Below, piece after piece: positions 46,301-57,252 of a stretch of 64,000 nucleotides of DNA. The DNA is taken from the NCBI RefSeq assembly GCF_901933205.1, contig NC_044573.1:86696546-86760545 (forward strand), given 5' to 3'. The stretch comes from Camarhynchus parvulus (taxonomy: Eukaryota; Chordata; Aves; Passeriformes; Thraupidae). Under the pieces are notes generated by a model. The model was not told the DNA's origin and did no database searches. It was given only the letters and a program-made list of their open reading frames with translations. Both the position numbers and the translations under genes were made by a program. Within the stretch, counting starts at the first letter, position 1, and the number at the start of each line of letters is the position of its first letter.

Positions 46301-49300
46301 TTCAGCATTTTCTATAATTTCATAACATGCATCATCATGCCATCTTCTTTGACTCATTTTTGGGGCTATTAACATAATAAGGATATTAGGTAGATTGTAA
46401 TTAATATCAAGTCTTCAAAATATTTCAATCTAGTATTTAACTTAAATTGTTAGCATGTTATTTGATTCAATTTCAATGCCATTGCCCTGGGAATTTCCTC
46501 AATTATATTTTTTCATTTAGTTCACCAGGGGTACAAGTGTCACTGATACTGGCATTTTCAAGGAAGGTTAAAGTAAGAATTACCAATTAAAAGTGATTGT
46601 GTGGATAAATAAATAAATAAATAAAAGGCGCAGCTTACAGTACTGAAAAAAATCTGAAGAGCTTCTTTAGAAGGCTAAAAAAGCAAAATTTTCTGGCTGC
46701 TCTGGTAAAAATCCAGAGATAACAAATGTTCCTAAATCTGCTGAGAAAACAGACAAGTGTACTAGAACCTGTAACATGTATCAAAATGAAATCCTCTTGT
46801 GCCTGCAGAAGGTGCATAAGCAGGTACAGCATCTCCCACAGTATGCAGGTCTTCTGCCTTTGCCTCATATTGTTCACGTGCAAGTTGTGAGAAATCTTAC
46901 ATGGATGAGAATCCCAGCAGATCTACCTTCTTAATTTCCAGCTGATAAAGACTTTCCAAGAAAAAACCTTGATCCACTTACATTAGTTAAAAATCTTCAA
47001 AAATCTAATTATCAAGCTCTTTCTTTATTCATCTGAGGATGTTCTAAACATATCAGAGAACTGAAATCATACAACATAAAATAAAACTTTTGTTTCTTGA
47101 ATCATTGTCTTACTTTGTTGAATTTTAAAAGCAAAGCCAGTGGAGTGCTCAGGTCAGAGAAGCAGTATAAAAGGAGACAACGAAAGTGAGATTCAGAATG
47201 TCCTTATCATGAACAAAGCCAGGTTTCTTCTTAAGCTTGTTTCAAACAGGAAAGACCTTGCTCACATCACATACAGTGTTTGACTGACCTATAGCACCAT
47301 AAGATCTACTATTTCAAGTTTCTTATGAGGAACTGTTTTATCCCTTCTCCAAAACATTTTCATGACTCTTTTAATCTTATCAGGTAAGGGTGTTTGTGTT
47401 TTTATGTTATTCTTTTTTCTATTCTGACAAGCTAAGTTTGTTTAAGAAGTCAGGAATCTAACTCTCCCCTGCCTTGCATCTGGTGCAGGTTTACATATGT
47501 TTCTAAAGAAGCCTGTGAGCCTTGTTGGGTGAGGTAACCTTAGTCATGCTGTGAGCTCCAGTGGAGTGTGAGCACCCATGTGCCATGGGATTGCCTCCTC
47601 CATTTCATCTCCTAGTTTGCTTCTGCTTTTATCTAAGCAACTGAGTAGTTCTGAGTCGCGATGAAAGATAGAACATAAAAGGTGCGTGTTGTAGGCTCTG
47701 TTTTTGCCTCCATAGTGTAGTGGTTAGGGAACTTATTTTGTGAATTTGAAATTAAGTTCCTGCTCTCCACAAATGCTTCTGTTTGCACAGTGTATCTTTT
47801 TCCTCTCTTCCTTTTAAGTAGTTTTCTCACACACTCAGTCAAAACTGACTCATTTCAAACTTTAAGTTCTTGGATTTTGCAAAGCTTGTAATTAACAATG
47901 CTAAATAGGAAAAAGCTTTTAAAAAGACAGGACATTATTTGATCTTTTCAAGTTACCTTATTAAAACACATCCAAGTTAGAGAAAATCTGCAACGTGAGC
48001 CCATCATATGGTAGACAATATAAGCACTGCAGACAATAGAAGCAGAAACATACAAAAGACAAACAGACTCAAGCCAGGCACCTTGAACTGTGCTGTAGGA
48101 TAGCATATTATTTGAGAATAAAAGAGGATAAGTATTTAAAGAACTACACAAATGATAAACAATGTCCTCCCTGGTGAAAGGCATCCTCGTGGACTCTGGG
48201 AGTACTGCAGGGGAAGAGACTGCACTGAGTTCCTGCAGGCTTCCAGACAGCCACTGCCTTCCACGGGGGTGATGAGTTTTCTTCAAAAAATCAAAGGGTT
48301 GGCAACTTGGACCATGGGCAGCACCGCTTATGGGGGCAGTGCCTTTTAAATCTCCTGATGTGGTCAGAGCAATGCATTTTCTTTGATGTTTTCATAGCAT
48401 CAGGCCATAAATGATTACACACTTATATGAAAGCACTTACATAAAAATCTGTAAGTCAGGTTCCAGTGTCAGGGAAGTCACTATCCAATGGTACATTAGA
48501 AGATGAAAGAAATGGACCAAGGACAATTTTTCATACACAATTTGAATCATATATAAGCCTTTTGTGCTTGACAGCATTGCAGATATGACATGATGAGAAT
48601 TGATCTTCCATTTTTGTGTTCAGTTTGACACAGCTCCATCTTTCTTGCATTGTGCATTGCCCTTGGGAGGCACTTGGCAGAGAGCAAGAACAGAAAGGAG
48701 CTTTGCTCTAAATGTGACATGACCAAATGTTGTATATACTGCATGCTGGAAGACAGATGAAACATGCAAGATGTTCTCTTGCTATTCCAAGAAGTAGAGA
48801 AAATACTCAGTTTTAAAACTGGGCTATAAAATATATCAATACCTAGAAAATTCACACTGAGGAAATTTCCAAAGAATCATAGAGTGGTTTGGGTCAGAAT
48901 GTACCTTTAAAGGCCATCTTGTACCCCACTTGTAGTGACCAGGGACATCTTCCACTAGAACAGGTTGCTCAGAGCTCTGTCCAACCTGTCCTTGAAAATT
49001 TCCAGAAATGGCGAATCCCCATGTGTCTGAGCAACCTGTTCCAGTGTTTTACTGCTTGTCTGGTTCATTGACTTCCAGGAAATCATACTGATTAGATTTT
49101 GAAATTAATCACTGTGCACAATGTGGGAACAGCAACAGGGAAGAGGGATGGGCTGGTGGGGCAGCCCCTGCTCAGGGCCCTCACCAGGCTGCTGCACACA
49201 AAACTGAGGCAGCACTTCCAAAAGCACGGTACCAAATGCTCTGTCAGTGCTTGAGAGTGGTGTGGCTGCTCCAAGGGCCAGGATGAACTGAATTATGTGC

Positions 49301-52300
49301 TGCCCTCTCCCATCCCCAAGGAATGAAAGGTTTTGTCATGAGCTGGTTGCTCCCTGAGTGCAGCAGCACAGGTCACACACATTTCCTTGTGCAGAGCTCT
49401 TCTGTAGCCAGGTGTAATGAGGTGCTTCATCCATGCCTCACCAAAGATTCATCTTCCCCAGAGTGTAGGAGAGGTTTATACCTCTCTCTCCATCCAACTT
49501 CATAATTTCTGGGGTTTGCCCAGAGGTCAAACACAGCAGTAAAATAGCAGTAAAACAATATTGTAAAGTGCTGGGGAAAGGGATGCAGCCAGGGATTTCT
49601 ACAACCAGGAGAGTTGAGGGTGCACCATAAAACACAAGCTTATTGAAACGTCCCTGATATGCTATGAAAAAGGAGCTGTGTTGAACGCCTGGACAGGATT
49701 TCCAAGTTCCTGTGTTTCCATACCCACAGCTGGCCATCAGCTGGTTTGTGTCCCCTTGGCCCTGCCCCAGCTATGCCCTGGCTGCTGTGCCTGCTCCCGC
49801 CTGGAGGTGGGGTTGCTTGTGAGTAATTAACTCACAGGGAGATAATTTGATCTCTTTCTCTCTTTTTGACTTGTATTTCCTTGTTTCTTTTTGGGGAGAA
49901 AGTTGTTTTTTTTTATATTGCTGCTGACATCACTTCAGTTAAGAACACCATCAGATGCTGGTCTGTTGTGAACTGTGCAGCTCAGATCTGCCCTTTCTCT
50001 GCTGCTCTGTTGGATGCATTCTTGCATCCTCTTTAAAAAAAATTATTTAAAAGTCCAGCTGTGTAATATTTTTTAGGCATGAGTAAATGCCCTACTTTAC
50101 TGAATTAGATTTAGGCAGTTTCTTCTGTGAATACAGTCATTATCAAATGTGATCTTTTGCATCTAGCAAAGGACTGTTTTCATTGTTTAGTGAGAAGTCG
50201 AAATTTCCTGTTCAGGTCTAAAAAACAATTTCCATCCCCAGTGATGATAAAACAGGTGAGACTAAGTATGAAATCATAACATTATTCATGAGGTTTACAT
50301 AAACCCCTGCACATGCTCCCAACTGTGTTGATAATTTTGTTTTCCCCTGTTTTCCCCAGTTAAGAGTACCATCCTTAGCTCTGGAGTCAGTGCAAATCAG
50401 CTGTAAAGTCAAAATTTAAAAATATGCATTATTTAAATACAAATTTCAATATGAGCAGAGCTACGCAGGCATTCCTATTATAGCTGGGGAATATTTTCTT
50501 TTAAAATTTACCTGTTTGAACTGGAGTTAAAAGTATGTCTGGTTTTCTTCTTAAAGGTCAATCCAAATTCTTTTTTTCCTGCCCTTATTCAATCAAACTT
50601 TGGCCTTTCGTGTGTCATTTCACCTTCTGATTTGTAGCCTCTGTCCCCAGCTGCTGGCCTTGCTGCCAGCTGTGATTTGCCCTGTCACTGCTGGCTGTGC
50701 CTTTGATGAGAAGCTTGGGTTGTAGCTGTGACTGTTGCCTTGAGAACTTCCCTCTCTGGCTAATATTGGAGGATGGATCTGTGGGCTGGGAGAGACCAGG
50801 GGAAGGGAAAGGCTTATTAAAAAAAAAAACAAACAAGATGATGGGGTTTGTTCTGTTCAGTTTTAGTTTAGAAAAAATTATAAAAAGACACAATGAACTG
50901 TCTTCTATGGACTGTTCTGCAATGTTTTGAACAGACATTTTGGCTAGAAGTAGGCAAGGAAAGCATATGTGTGCATCTGGAAGTTAAAAATTATTGGATG
51001 TTAACCTGTTGGCAAGACATCTCATTTATCATGTTTTATTTTAAAAACTGCTTTCAAGCATCATAGCTAGTTGTGGGATTGTTCCTATCCTGAATTTTTG
51101 TAGCCAACACTGCAGCTGAATTGCCCCAGGTTGTTTAGATGGCTTTATTTTACTTCTTCCTGCAGAGGACCAGGCGTGCACAGGCAGCCCCCTGTCTGTG
51201 CTCCAGCTGAAGGACTCTGAGTTACAATGTAGCCTGTTAATCCCATTAAATGAGAGTGTCTGAAATAATTTGATTTTTAGTTATCTGTGATTCAAACAAA
51301 ATTGAATTTTTTTTAGTGTAGAAAGTCTTAGTGGTTATGTTAGAAAAGTGACACAAACAAGGTAATGGAAGAAGTTTCCACAGAGAGCCCACTGGTTTTG
51401 CTAGGGGACATGTCCATTTTGAAGTTTACTTTTTAGGCACTGAAAATGTAATTTTGGGGGAAAATGGAAAAATAGTAACTTGTTTCAAGTAATTAATTAT
51501 GCGTTTTTCTGAAAAAGTATTTTATGTATTTTGACAATTTGAGATTGAATAGTAGTTCCAATATTATTTAAATAATGATATTTAAAGCATGATGATGGAA
51601 AGTGAGTAGGAGGACTTTGCAATTTCAACAGAAGAATTTTAAACAAGTTCTAACACTGCTGAGTAACCACCAGTGGAGAAAACAATGGAATAACAGGAAA
51701 TCTAGATAATTTGTCCTCCTACACTGGCATCGATTTTTTTTGCAGAATTTTCTACAGAAGATGGAAGTTTCACACCTTCCCACATGCCTTAGACAAGCAA
51801 CTCAGGTGCCTGTACTGGAAGGGTTTTCCATTGCCATCCTAAAAGTCTGTGTTGCCCTGTCTGTAATGAGCAGTGGAAATAGCTTGCTTCCTCTTTGCTG
51901 TGCCATTTTCTTCACATAGGAAGTCTGTTCTATCTTCCCTCAATCATGCTACCCCAGGAAATGTACATTCAAATACAAATAGTAAAGAAAAGCTCCAAGA
52001 GCAAAGCTTGCCTATTTAATAGGATAATGCTGAGGTCAGTGAAGATAAGCAGGGAAATAAAGCGAAGGTAAAATCCCTCTGGGATTCTGGGAAGAGAAGT
52101 ACTGGGTTTAAAAAAGGATATAACAAAATATAATACAAGTTAAGTGTTGTTCAGTTTTGTTACTTTCATTTCTTTGTGGTTTGTTTTGTTGTTGTTGTTG
52201 TTATTTTGTTTTGTTTTAACAAAACTGAAAGAGTAAAGGAAGCTGATAAAGCTGATATTGTGATATTCCTGGAGCTTGGGTGAATGTGAAGGCAGTGATA

Positions 52301-55300
52301 GAGAGTGCTGGGCTCTTAGGGGATGGTTAGGTCAAAGTGCTTAGGCCACTGTGCTTAGAAGTGTGATGTGTGTTTCTTACATCAATTTTGTGTTGTTTTT
52401 GCTTTATAGAGGAGCTTGATTGATAACTTTTGCTGCAAGGAGAGAGAAACTAGAGGCCTGAGCCTCTTTTCATTGAGTTAGACCTTGTACAAATGCATGC
52501 TCTATTACTTAGTTGCATTTGGATTTGCATAATTGGCACCATCCTCAGCTGAAAGTTGTTTTTCCATTGGTCCCTATGATTCAGATTTGAGGAAATGGGC
52601 TCCTCAGCATCCCAACAGGGAGAGAGGCACAGAGAAGGATGCCTGACTGCAGGACAAGGAGCAGCCATGGTTTAGGGACAGTAGTGGCACAGGTACAGGT
52701 GGTACAGTGGCAGAGATGCAGCTGTACTGGGACCAGGACATTTGATTTGTTACAAGGACTCACCAGAATCAAATCAGCAAGTCTCCAAATCAGCAAGAGT
52801 CAGTGTCTGTGTGAGCTTTCACCTGCCTGGAGAGGGCACAGAGGGGCTGCTGTAGATCACACCTGAGCCCACTCTTCTCTTGGGAGTGCGGGTTTCCAAC
52901 CTCTGCAGCACTTCTGGGCTGAGACACTGCTCAGCCTCTGCTGTAGAAAACTGGTTGTTCATTTAGTGCTGCTTCCTCTTTACCTGCAGCAACATGAAAG
53001 ATTAGATGTAAGACTTGCCCAACACCATGTGTTTTGTGGAGCAGTTAACACAATCACCTCAGAAATGCTGAAGGAGCACTTTTCATCAATTAAATTGATT
53101 TTATAGTTTTCAGACCTACTTCCATCATAATATTTGAAAGACAGTATGCAAGCAGTCATGAAATGTTTGAAGAAAATCTCTTATTTAGTTCTCTGGAAAC
53201 TGTGCAGTAGGAACCATGCTGAAAAAGAGTACTTAAAAAACTGGCATTCAAAATGGCTAAGGTCTTTTCTTCAAAATGACAAATAGGTACAGGTGACTCT
53301 GCATTGCTAATGAAATACGTGTCAGTCATGGGGAGGTGTGCACCCCTATTGTGCATCTCTATTTTTGAGCAGCACAATACACAAAGAAGGATCTTCCCTG
53401 AGCTTTGAACTGACAGCTCAATGAAATGCAAAGCCTGGTCCTGGACATGAGTGTAGGTAACTGGGAGCACAGACCTCTGCAGTAGTTCTCGAGGTGTCAG
53501 AATTTCATTATGTGACCCAGCAAACCACCTGTATGTATAGATGTGCATTTGCTGCACTGCAAAGCAGCTGGCTGCTGGCTGTTGTTGAGCAAGAAGCGTA
53601 TTTCAGCAAAGAACAGAACTATCCAGTGCAAGGAAAGCTTATAAATTTTGTCATTATGTGCATGACAAAAACACATCTTCCCAGGACTTGTAGCTTTGCC
53701 AGTGCTTAGGATCTATATAGGTTATTTAAAGCTTCCAGAAATGTGTCCTTATTAGTTTAAACAGAAGAAGGGGGGGAAAAAGATATATAATTGGGTGCTC
53801 AGTACACCAGGGTATACATTAAATTTATACATGGTTTTAAAATTAGTTTGCATCTATCGGGGTGAGGTTCAGCTCTGGACTGACACCTGCATTTTGGTGC
53901 CTGTGTGTAGTGTGCTGTGAGCTGAGGGGAGTTGGACCTAATGTTAGGGGAGCCTGGGGAATAATTAATTTTACTTCAATGCAGAAATCTCCTGGCTGAA
54001 AGTGCAACACCACAAAGCATCTATATGCTTGTGTCATTTCCTAAATCAAATAATGTACAGCGAGGAAATAATAGATAAACAATTGAATTGTGTGATGTCA
54101 ACATTTAATGTTCTCATGAAGTAGAAGTAGCTGATAAATAAGGAGTTCTAACTTTCCTGAAAATTTTCATACTGCTAGCAAAAGGGCCACTTTATTACAC
54201 ATTATCATCTTACCTGTTTTTTAGCTATATTGGCTCACCCTTATATGTTTTCATTACATGTTAAACCTTTCTTGGAAAGCAGTAAAAAGGAGGATGATTT
54301 TGTGCATCAGAGTGAAATTTGTAATAATCCATTCATTGATAAAAACAATTACTGATATATGACTATACATCTAGAGCCTGACACTGGGTTTTTTCCTCAG
54401 TTACAGCATTTAAATTAATTTTAAAACATTGCAATATGATTCTAAAGAACACAAAGTTCTTGTCCAAAAAAAAACCCGAATCAAATCCATGTATGCATAT
54501 TTTACTGACAAATTTGAACATTTATATTTTCTTTTAATGTTTCCCTTAAATATGTTTTGTTAGTAAAGAAGCTGAAATATGCAATTTTTCAAAGATCAAT
54601 AATTTATATGATTTATGGTTCTTAATTAATCCTATATTGCTTTCAGGGGGATGAATTGAATGAACAATGAAGTTAAATTAATTTTTCATATTTACTTGTC
54701 TTTATTTTTAAAAAGTATCTTAATCTTCTTTTCACCTAGAGAAGGTTTTTTTAAAGATTAGCTAATGAGAGGAAAAGGCAATTTATCATAATTTTGCTTT
54801 ATCAATGGCTTTTTGGCATAAAACAAAAAATGAAAGGAGGACTGAGGGGAATCATCCTTTATTGGAAGTGGTAAGAAACAGAGAGAAAGGATAAGGAAAA
54901 GTCTGAGGTACTTAATGCCTTCTTTTTCTCAGTATTTAATAACAAGACCAGTTGTTCTCTGGGTGCCAGTCCTCTAACCTGTAACACAAGGATAGGGAGA
55001 AGCATGAAAGCCCCTTAACCCAAGGGGAATATCCAACACCTGCTGCACAAGTTAGACACACACAGGTCTGTGGAGAATCCAGCCAGGGTGGAGTGCTCAC
55101 CGAGCCTCTTTCATCCTCTCTTAGAATCCTGGCTAACTGGGCAGGTCCCAGCTGACTGGAAGTTGGCAAATGTGATTCCCATCTAGAAGAGGGGCTGGAG
55201 GGAGTATCCAGGAAGCTTCAACTTGACTGACCTAATCTTCTATGACAAAGTCACCCACTTAGATGTTGTCTACCTAGAATTTAGTAAAGCCTTTGACTTA

Positions 55301-56682
55301 ATTTTCCAGAGCATTCTCCTAGAGAACCCGGCTGCTGATGGTTTGGAAGGGACACCTGTTGGAAGGGTTACAACTGGCTGGGTGGCCAGGCCCAGAGGAA
55401 GGTGATGAATGGTGCTACATTCAGCTGGTGGCTGGTCACTGATGGTGTTTCCCAGGACTCAGTACTGGGGCCAGTCCTCTTTAATATCTTTATAAATTAT
55501 TTGGATGAGGGGACTGAGTGCACCATCAGTAGGTTTGCTGGTGACACCAGGCTGGGTGGGAGTGTTGATTTGCTGGAGGGAAGGAAGGCTCTGCAGAGGG
55601 ATTTGGACAGGCTGGATTGATGGTCCAAGGCCAGTTGTGTGAGGTTCAGTGAGGCCTAGTGTCAGGTTCTGTTCTTCAGTCACAACAGCCCCATGCAGAG
55701 CTACAGGCTGGATGCAGAGTGGGAAAGGACCTCGGGGTGCTGATTGACAGCAGCTGAACATGAGCCAATGTGTGCCCAGGTGGCCAGGAAGGCTCATACA
55801 TCCTGGCCTGTATCAGCAATAGTGTGACCAGCAGGAGCAGGGCAGGGATTGTCCCCCTGTACTCAGCACTGCTGGGGCCACACCTCCAGTGCTGGGTCCA
55901 GTTCTGGGCCCCTCACCGTGAGAAAGACATTGAGGGGCTGGAGTGAGTCCAGGGAAGGGCAGTGGAGCTGGTGAAGAGTCTGGAGCACAAGTGCTGCGAG
56001 GAGCAGCTGAGGGAGCTGGGGGTGTTTAGCCTGGAGAGGAGGAGGCTCAGAGGAGACCTCATTGCTGTCTACAACTGTCTGAAAGGAGATTGTAAAATGG
56101 TGGGGTTTGGTCTCTTCTGCCATATAACAGGTGACGGGGTAAGAGGAAATGCTCTGAAGTTGTGCCAGGGTAGGTTTATCCTGGATATTAGAAAAAAAGT
56201 CTTTATAGAAAGGGTGTTCAAGCATCGGAACACATTGCCCAGGGAAGTGGCTGAGTCACCATCCCTGGAGGTATTTAAAAGACGTGTAGTGGTGGCACTT
56301 AGGGACATGGTTTAGTGGTGGACTTGGCAGTGCTGGGTTAGTAGTTGGACTTGATGATGTTAAATGTCTTTTCCAACCTAAACAATTCTATGATTCTCTA
56401 TGGTGTTACACCTCTCACATATTTTTTTCTCATCACTTGTTTCCCCAGTCCCTTTAAAATATTCCTGTTAAACACATCCCTGCTCTTGATCTGATTCTTT
56501 TCTCTGAAATCTTTCCCATCTTGCTGAAGATACCTCGGATAATCCTCACACGCCCATCCACTTCTGATGAAGATGCCGACCAGCTGCCCCCAGACCCTGA
56601 GGACTTTGAGCCCGAGGAGCCTGACAGCACAGAAGGCCATGCCTATTCAGACTGTCTGAGCAGTGCTTTCTATCCTCCCTAA
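37166..56682 (+). CDS. Scribble-like PDZ-containing exon cluster (novel LRRC1 tail or separate gene)
   Basis: Six exon-like segments share strand, phase 0 at both ends and an open joined frame: 37166-37369, 39529-39765, 40852-40941, 41617-41694, 43417-43512, 56530-56682. Joined they encode 255 residues. Order: a basic/aromatic linker ([14 protein letters not shown]), an acidic end ([10 protein letters not shown]), a basic linker, a PDZ core ([13 protein letters not shown], then DE|GILIARL and [11 protein letters not shown]), a Pro/Ser linker, and an acidic tail ending AFYPP. The PDZ resembles Scribble PDZ1 (remembered [22 protein letters not shown]). The VNG, helix alphaB and last strand of the PDZ are not found. 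Position after LRRC1, Scribble's LRR paralogue, suggests an ancestral LAP tail. It could instead be a separate gene with its own promoter, or a decaying remnant, as two donors are weak. That all six exons form one transcript is inference. Confidence 0.6.
39529..39765 (+). CDS. PDZ-unit exon 2: disordered linker
   Basis: The acceptor is taaccctcag and the length 237 bp, 79 codons, phase 0 at both ends. It encodes [20 protein letters not shown], a charged [15 protein letters not shown] stretch, and a Pro/Ala/Gly-rich end with [14 protein letters not shown]. The 3' half is much more GC-rich than its surroundings. The donor AAG|gtctgg is weak; reading on would add 14 residues including a Cys run from a (CTG)6 tract before a stop. 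Confidence 0.66.
39774..39791 (+). repeat. (CTG)6 microsatellite
   Basis: Six perfect CTG units lie just after the donor of PDZ-unit exon 2. They would be read as a Cys run if that donor were skipped. Confidence 0.9.
39808..40391. repeat. GC-rich minisatellite, about 28 units of 20/21 bp
   Basis: Units read roughly ggggcactcctgtgtctgtg, with variants ccc for act and gag for gtg; some carry an extra ctccctg. Because of base composition the array lacks stop codons in most frames on both strands. It begins about 40 bp after the donor of PDZ-unit exon 2. Confidence 0.95.
40852..40941 (+). CDS. PDZ-unit exon 3: PDZ beta-A/B and carboxylate-binding loop
   Basis: The acceptor is ttcttttccag. The length is 90 bp, 30 codons, phase 0 at both ends. 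It encodes [20 protein letters not shown] plus [14 protein letters not shown] fills the place of the GLGF carboxylate-binding loop, and ISIAGGKGS is the Scribble PDZ1/PDZ2 signature. The donor GAG|gtgcat lacks the +5 G and is weak. Confidence 0.82.
41617..41694 (+). CDS. PDZ-unit exon 4: PDZ beta-C to beta-D/alphaA
   Basis: The acceptor is ttaccag and the donor gtaggt is good. The length is 78 bp, 26 codons, phase 0. It encodes [20 protein letters not shown] and GDRVAE, matching the PDZ pattern GIFISRV...A..AGVRVGDKLLE. The next residues in a PDZ should be VNG, so an exon starting with those is expected but not seen. Confidence 0.85.
43417..43512 (+). CDS. PDZ-unit exon 5: Pro/Ser-rich linker (tentative)
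   Basis: The acceptor follows a pyrimidine tract ending tttaaag; an alternative cag lies at 43430-43432. The donor is gtaagt, strong. The length is 96 bp, 32 codons, phase 0: [20 protein letters not shown] then [12 protein letters not shown]. Composition suits a linker between or after PDZ domains. It follows exon 4 directly only if the rest of the PDZ domain has been lost or missed. Confidence 0.55.
46606..46626. repeat. (ATAA)n microsatellite
   Basis: Four to five ATAA units in an AT-rich intronic stretch. Confidence 0.85.
47706..47771 (+). mobile_element. Possible tRNA-derived SINE remnant
   Basis: catagtgtagtggttag resembles the D-arm/A-box of tRNA-Val-type sequences and of MIR/CORE-SINE heads. 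About 45 bp later, tcctgctctccac recalls the MIR segment tcctggctctgccac. It cannot fold as an intact tRNA. This may be an old SINE relic or chance. Confidence 0.35.
48874..49065 (-). mobile_element. CR1-type LINE 3' end, short
   Basis: Reversed CR1 3' end (gaatcatagagtggtttggg), then the reversed ORF2 end (agcaacctgttccagtgttt). It is about 190 bp long, in the intron before the terminal PDZ-unit exon. Confidence 0.85.
52180..52218. repeat. T/G simple repeat (TTG and TTTTG units)
   Basis: Short runs of gtt and gtttt units, low-complexity sequence in the intron before the terminal PDZ-unit exon. Confidence 0.8.
54834..56399 (+). mobile_element. CR1-type LINE, degenerate, plus strand
   Basis: This is the longest CR1 copy here. 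It shows the reverse-transcriptase blocks [10 protein letters not shown] (about 55268-55297), then [17 protein letters not shown] and the ORF2 C-terminal part [20 protein letters not shown], ending at a stop near 56315. The 3' end is the usual CR1 attctatgattct. The catalytic F-A-D-D box reads FAGD, an internal segment between the first blocks is missing, and frames change, so it cannot be active. It lies only 130 bp before the terminal PDZ-unit exon. Confidence 0.9.
56530..56682 (+). CDS. PDZ-unit terminal exon: acidic C-terminal tail
   Basis: The acceptor is ttgctgaag after a pyrimidine-rich stretch. The length is 153 bp in phase 0 to TAA at 56680-56682. It encodes [20 protein letters not shown], an acidic [15 protein letters not shown] segment, and ends [10 protein letters not shown]. 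The Ser/Asp/Glu-rich part resembles a casein-kinase-type acidic tail by composition only. There is no C-terminal PDZ ligand. The stop codon overlaps a poly(A) hexamer. Confidence 0.65.
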   Translation: MPRIILTRPSTSDEDADQLPPDPEDFEPEEPDSTEGHAYSDCLSSAFYPP

Positions 56683-56686
56683 TAAA
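56681..56686 (+). terminator. Poly(A) signal overlapping the stop codon of the PDZ unit
   Basis: AATAAA begins on the second base of the TAA stop. A T/G-rich stretch follows from about 56709. If used, the 3' UTR would be only about 20-30 nt. Confidence 0.5.
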
Positions 56687-57246
56687 GTACTTTTCTGGCA
56701 GGAGTTCATGGGTGGTTTTCTTTCCCATTGTTTGATGACATTTAATGTAGTACTTGAACCGCTATGCCTTATTTATAGTGAAAACCATGACATGGAGGGC
56801 GGATTTGTGAGGAGAACCCTGCTTGTATTTCTTTGCCTTGAACTTCCTTCAGGAAGAACTTGTGAAACTGGAATGCACTGGGTCAAGTTTTGTGAATGTC
56901 ACCACGTGTTTCAGTAGCCACTTGTAAAGGTACCCTGCAGCACCTAAATGTAATGAGAAAAATGCAGGTGATTTTTATTCAGAAGGTACTCTACCCATTT
57001 GAAAACACACTGAAAGCAATTGTATAGTTGGGTGGGATTTTTAAAATCTTGTGTCCATGATTTGTCAAAACAGCTCATCCTTCTATCTCCCCCAGGTTCC
57101 TTTGATTTGTCCCTTTAATGTCATTTTCTATGATAATTGAAAAAAAAAATCTGTCTTTAAATAGTCCTGTTTGTTTTGTTGTTTTTTTTTTTTTTACCCA
57201 CTGAGAAATGTTATCTGTGTTGAAATTCTGTATCTCATTCTATTGT

Positions 57247-57252
57247 AATAAA
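57247..57252 (+). terminator. Alternative downstream poly(A) signal
   Basis: A canonical AATAAA lies 565 bp after the PDZ-unit stop. It would give a conventional 3' UTR if the signal at 56681 is skipped. Confidence 0.4.

Larger units (their letters stand above)
43513..56529 (+). other. Large putative intron before terminal PDZ-unit exon
   Basis: Thirteen kilobases with two CR1 copies, a possible SINE relic and AT-rich stretches (45840-46620, 54060-54830). Weak exon candidates with good acceptors occur at 45590 and 51177-51178. Other exons may be hidden here. Confidence 0.5.

Noticed and set aside
55223..56315. Reverse-transcriptase-like frames as a host gene
   Set aside because: They belong to a degenerate CR1 element with a mutated catalytic box.
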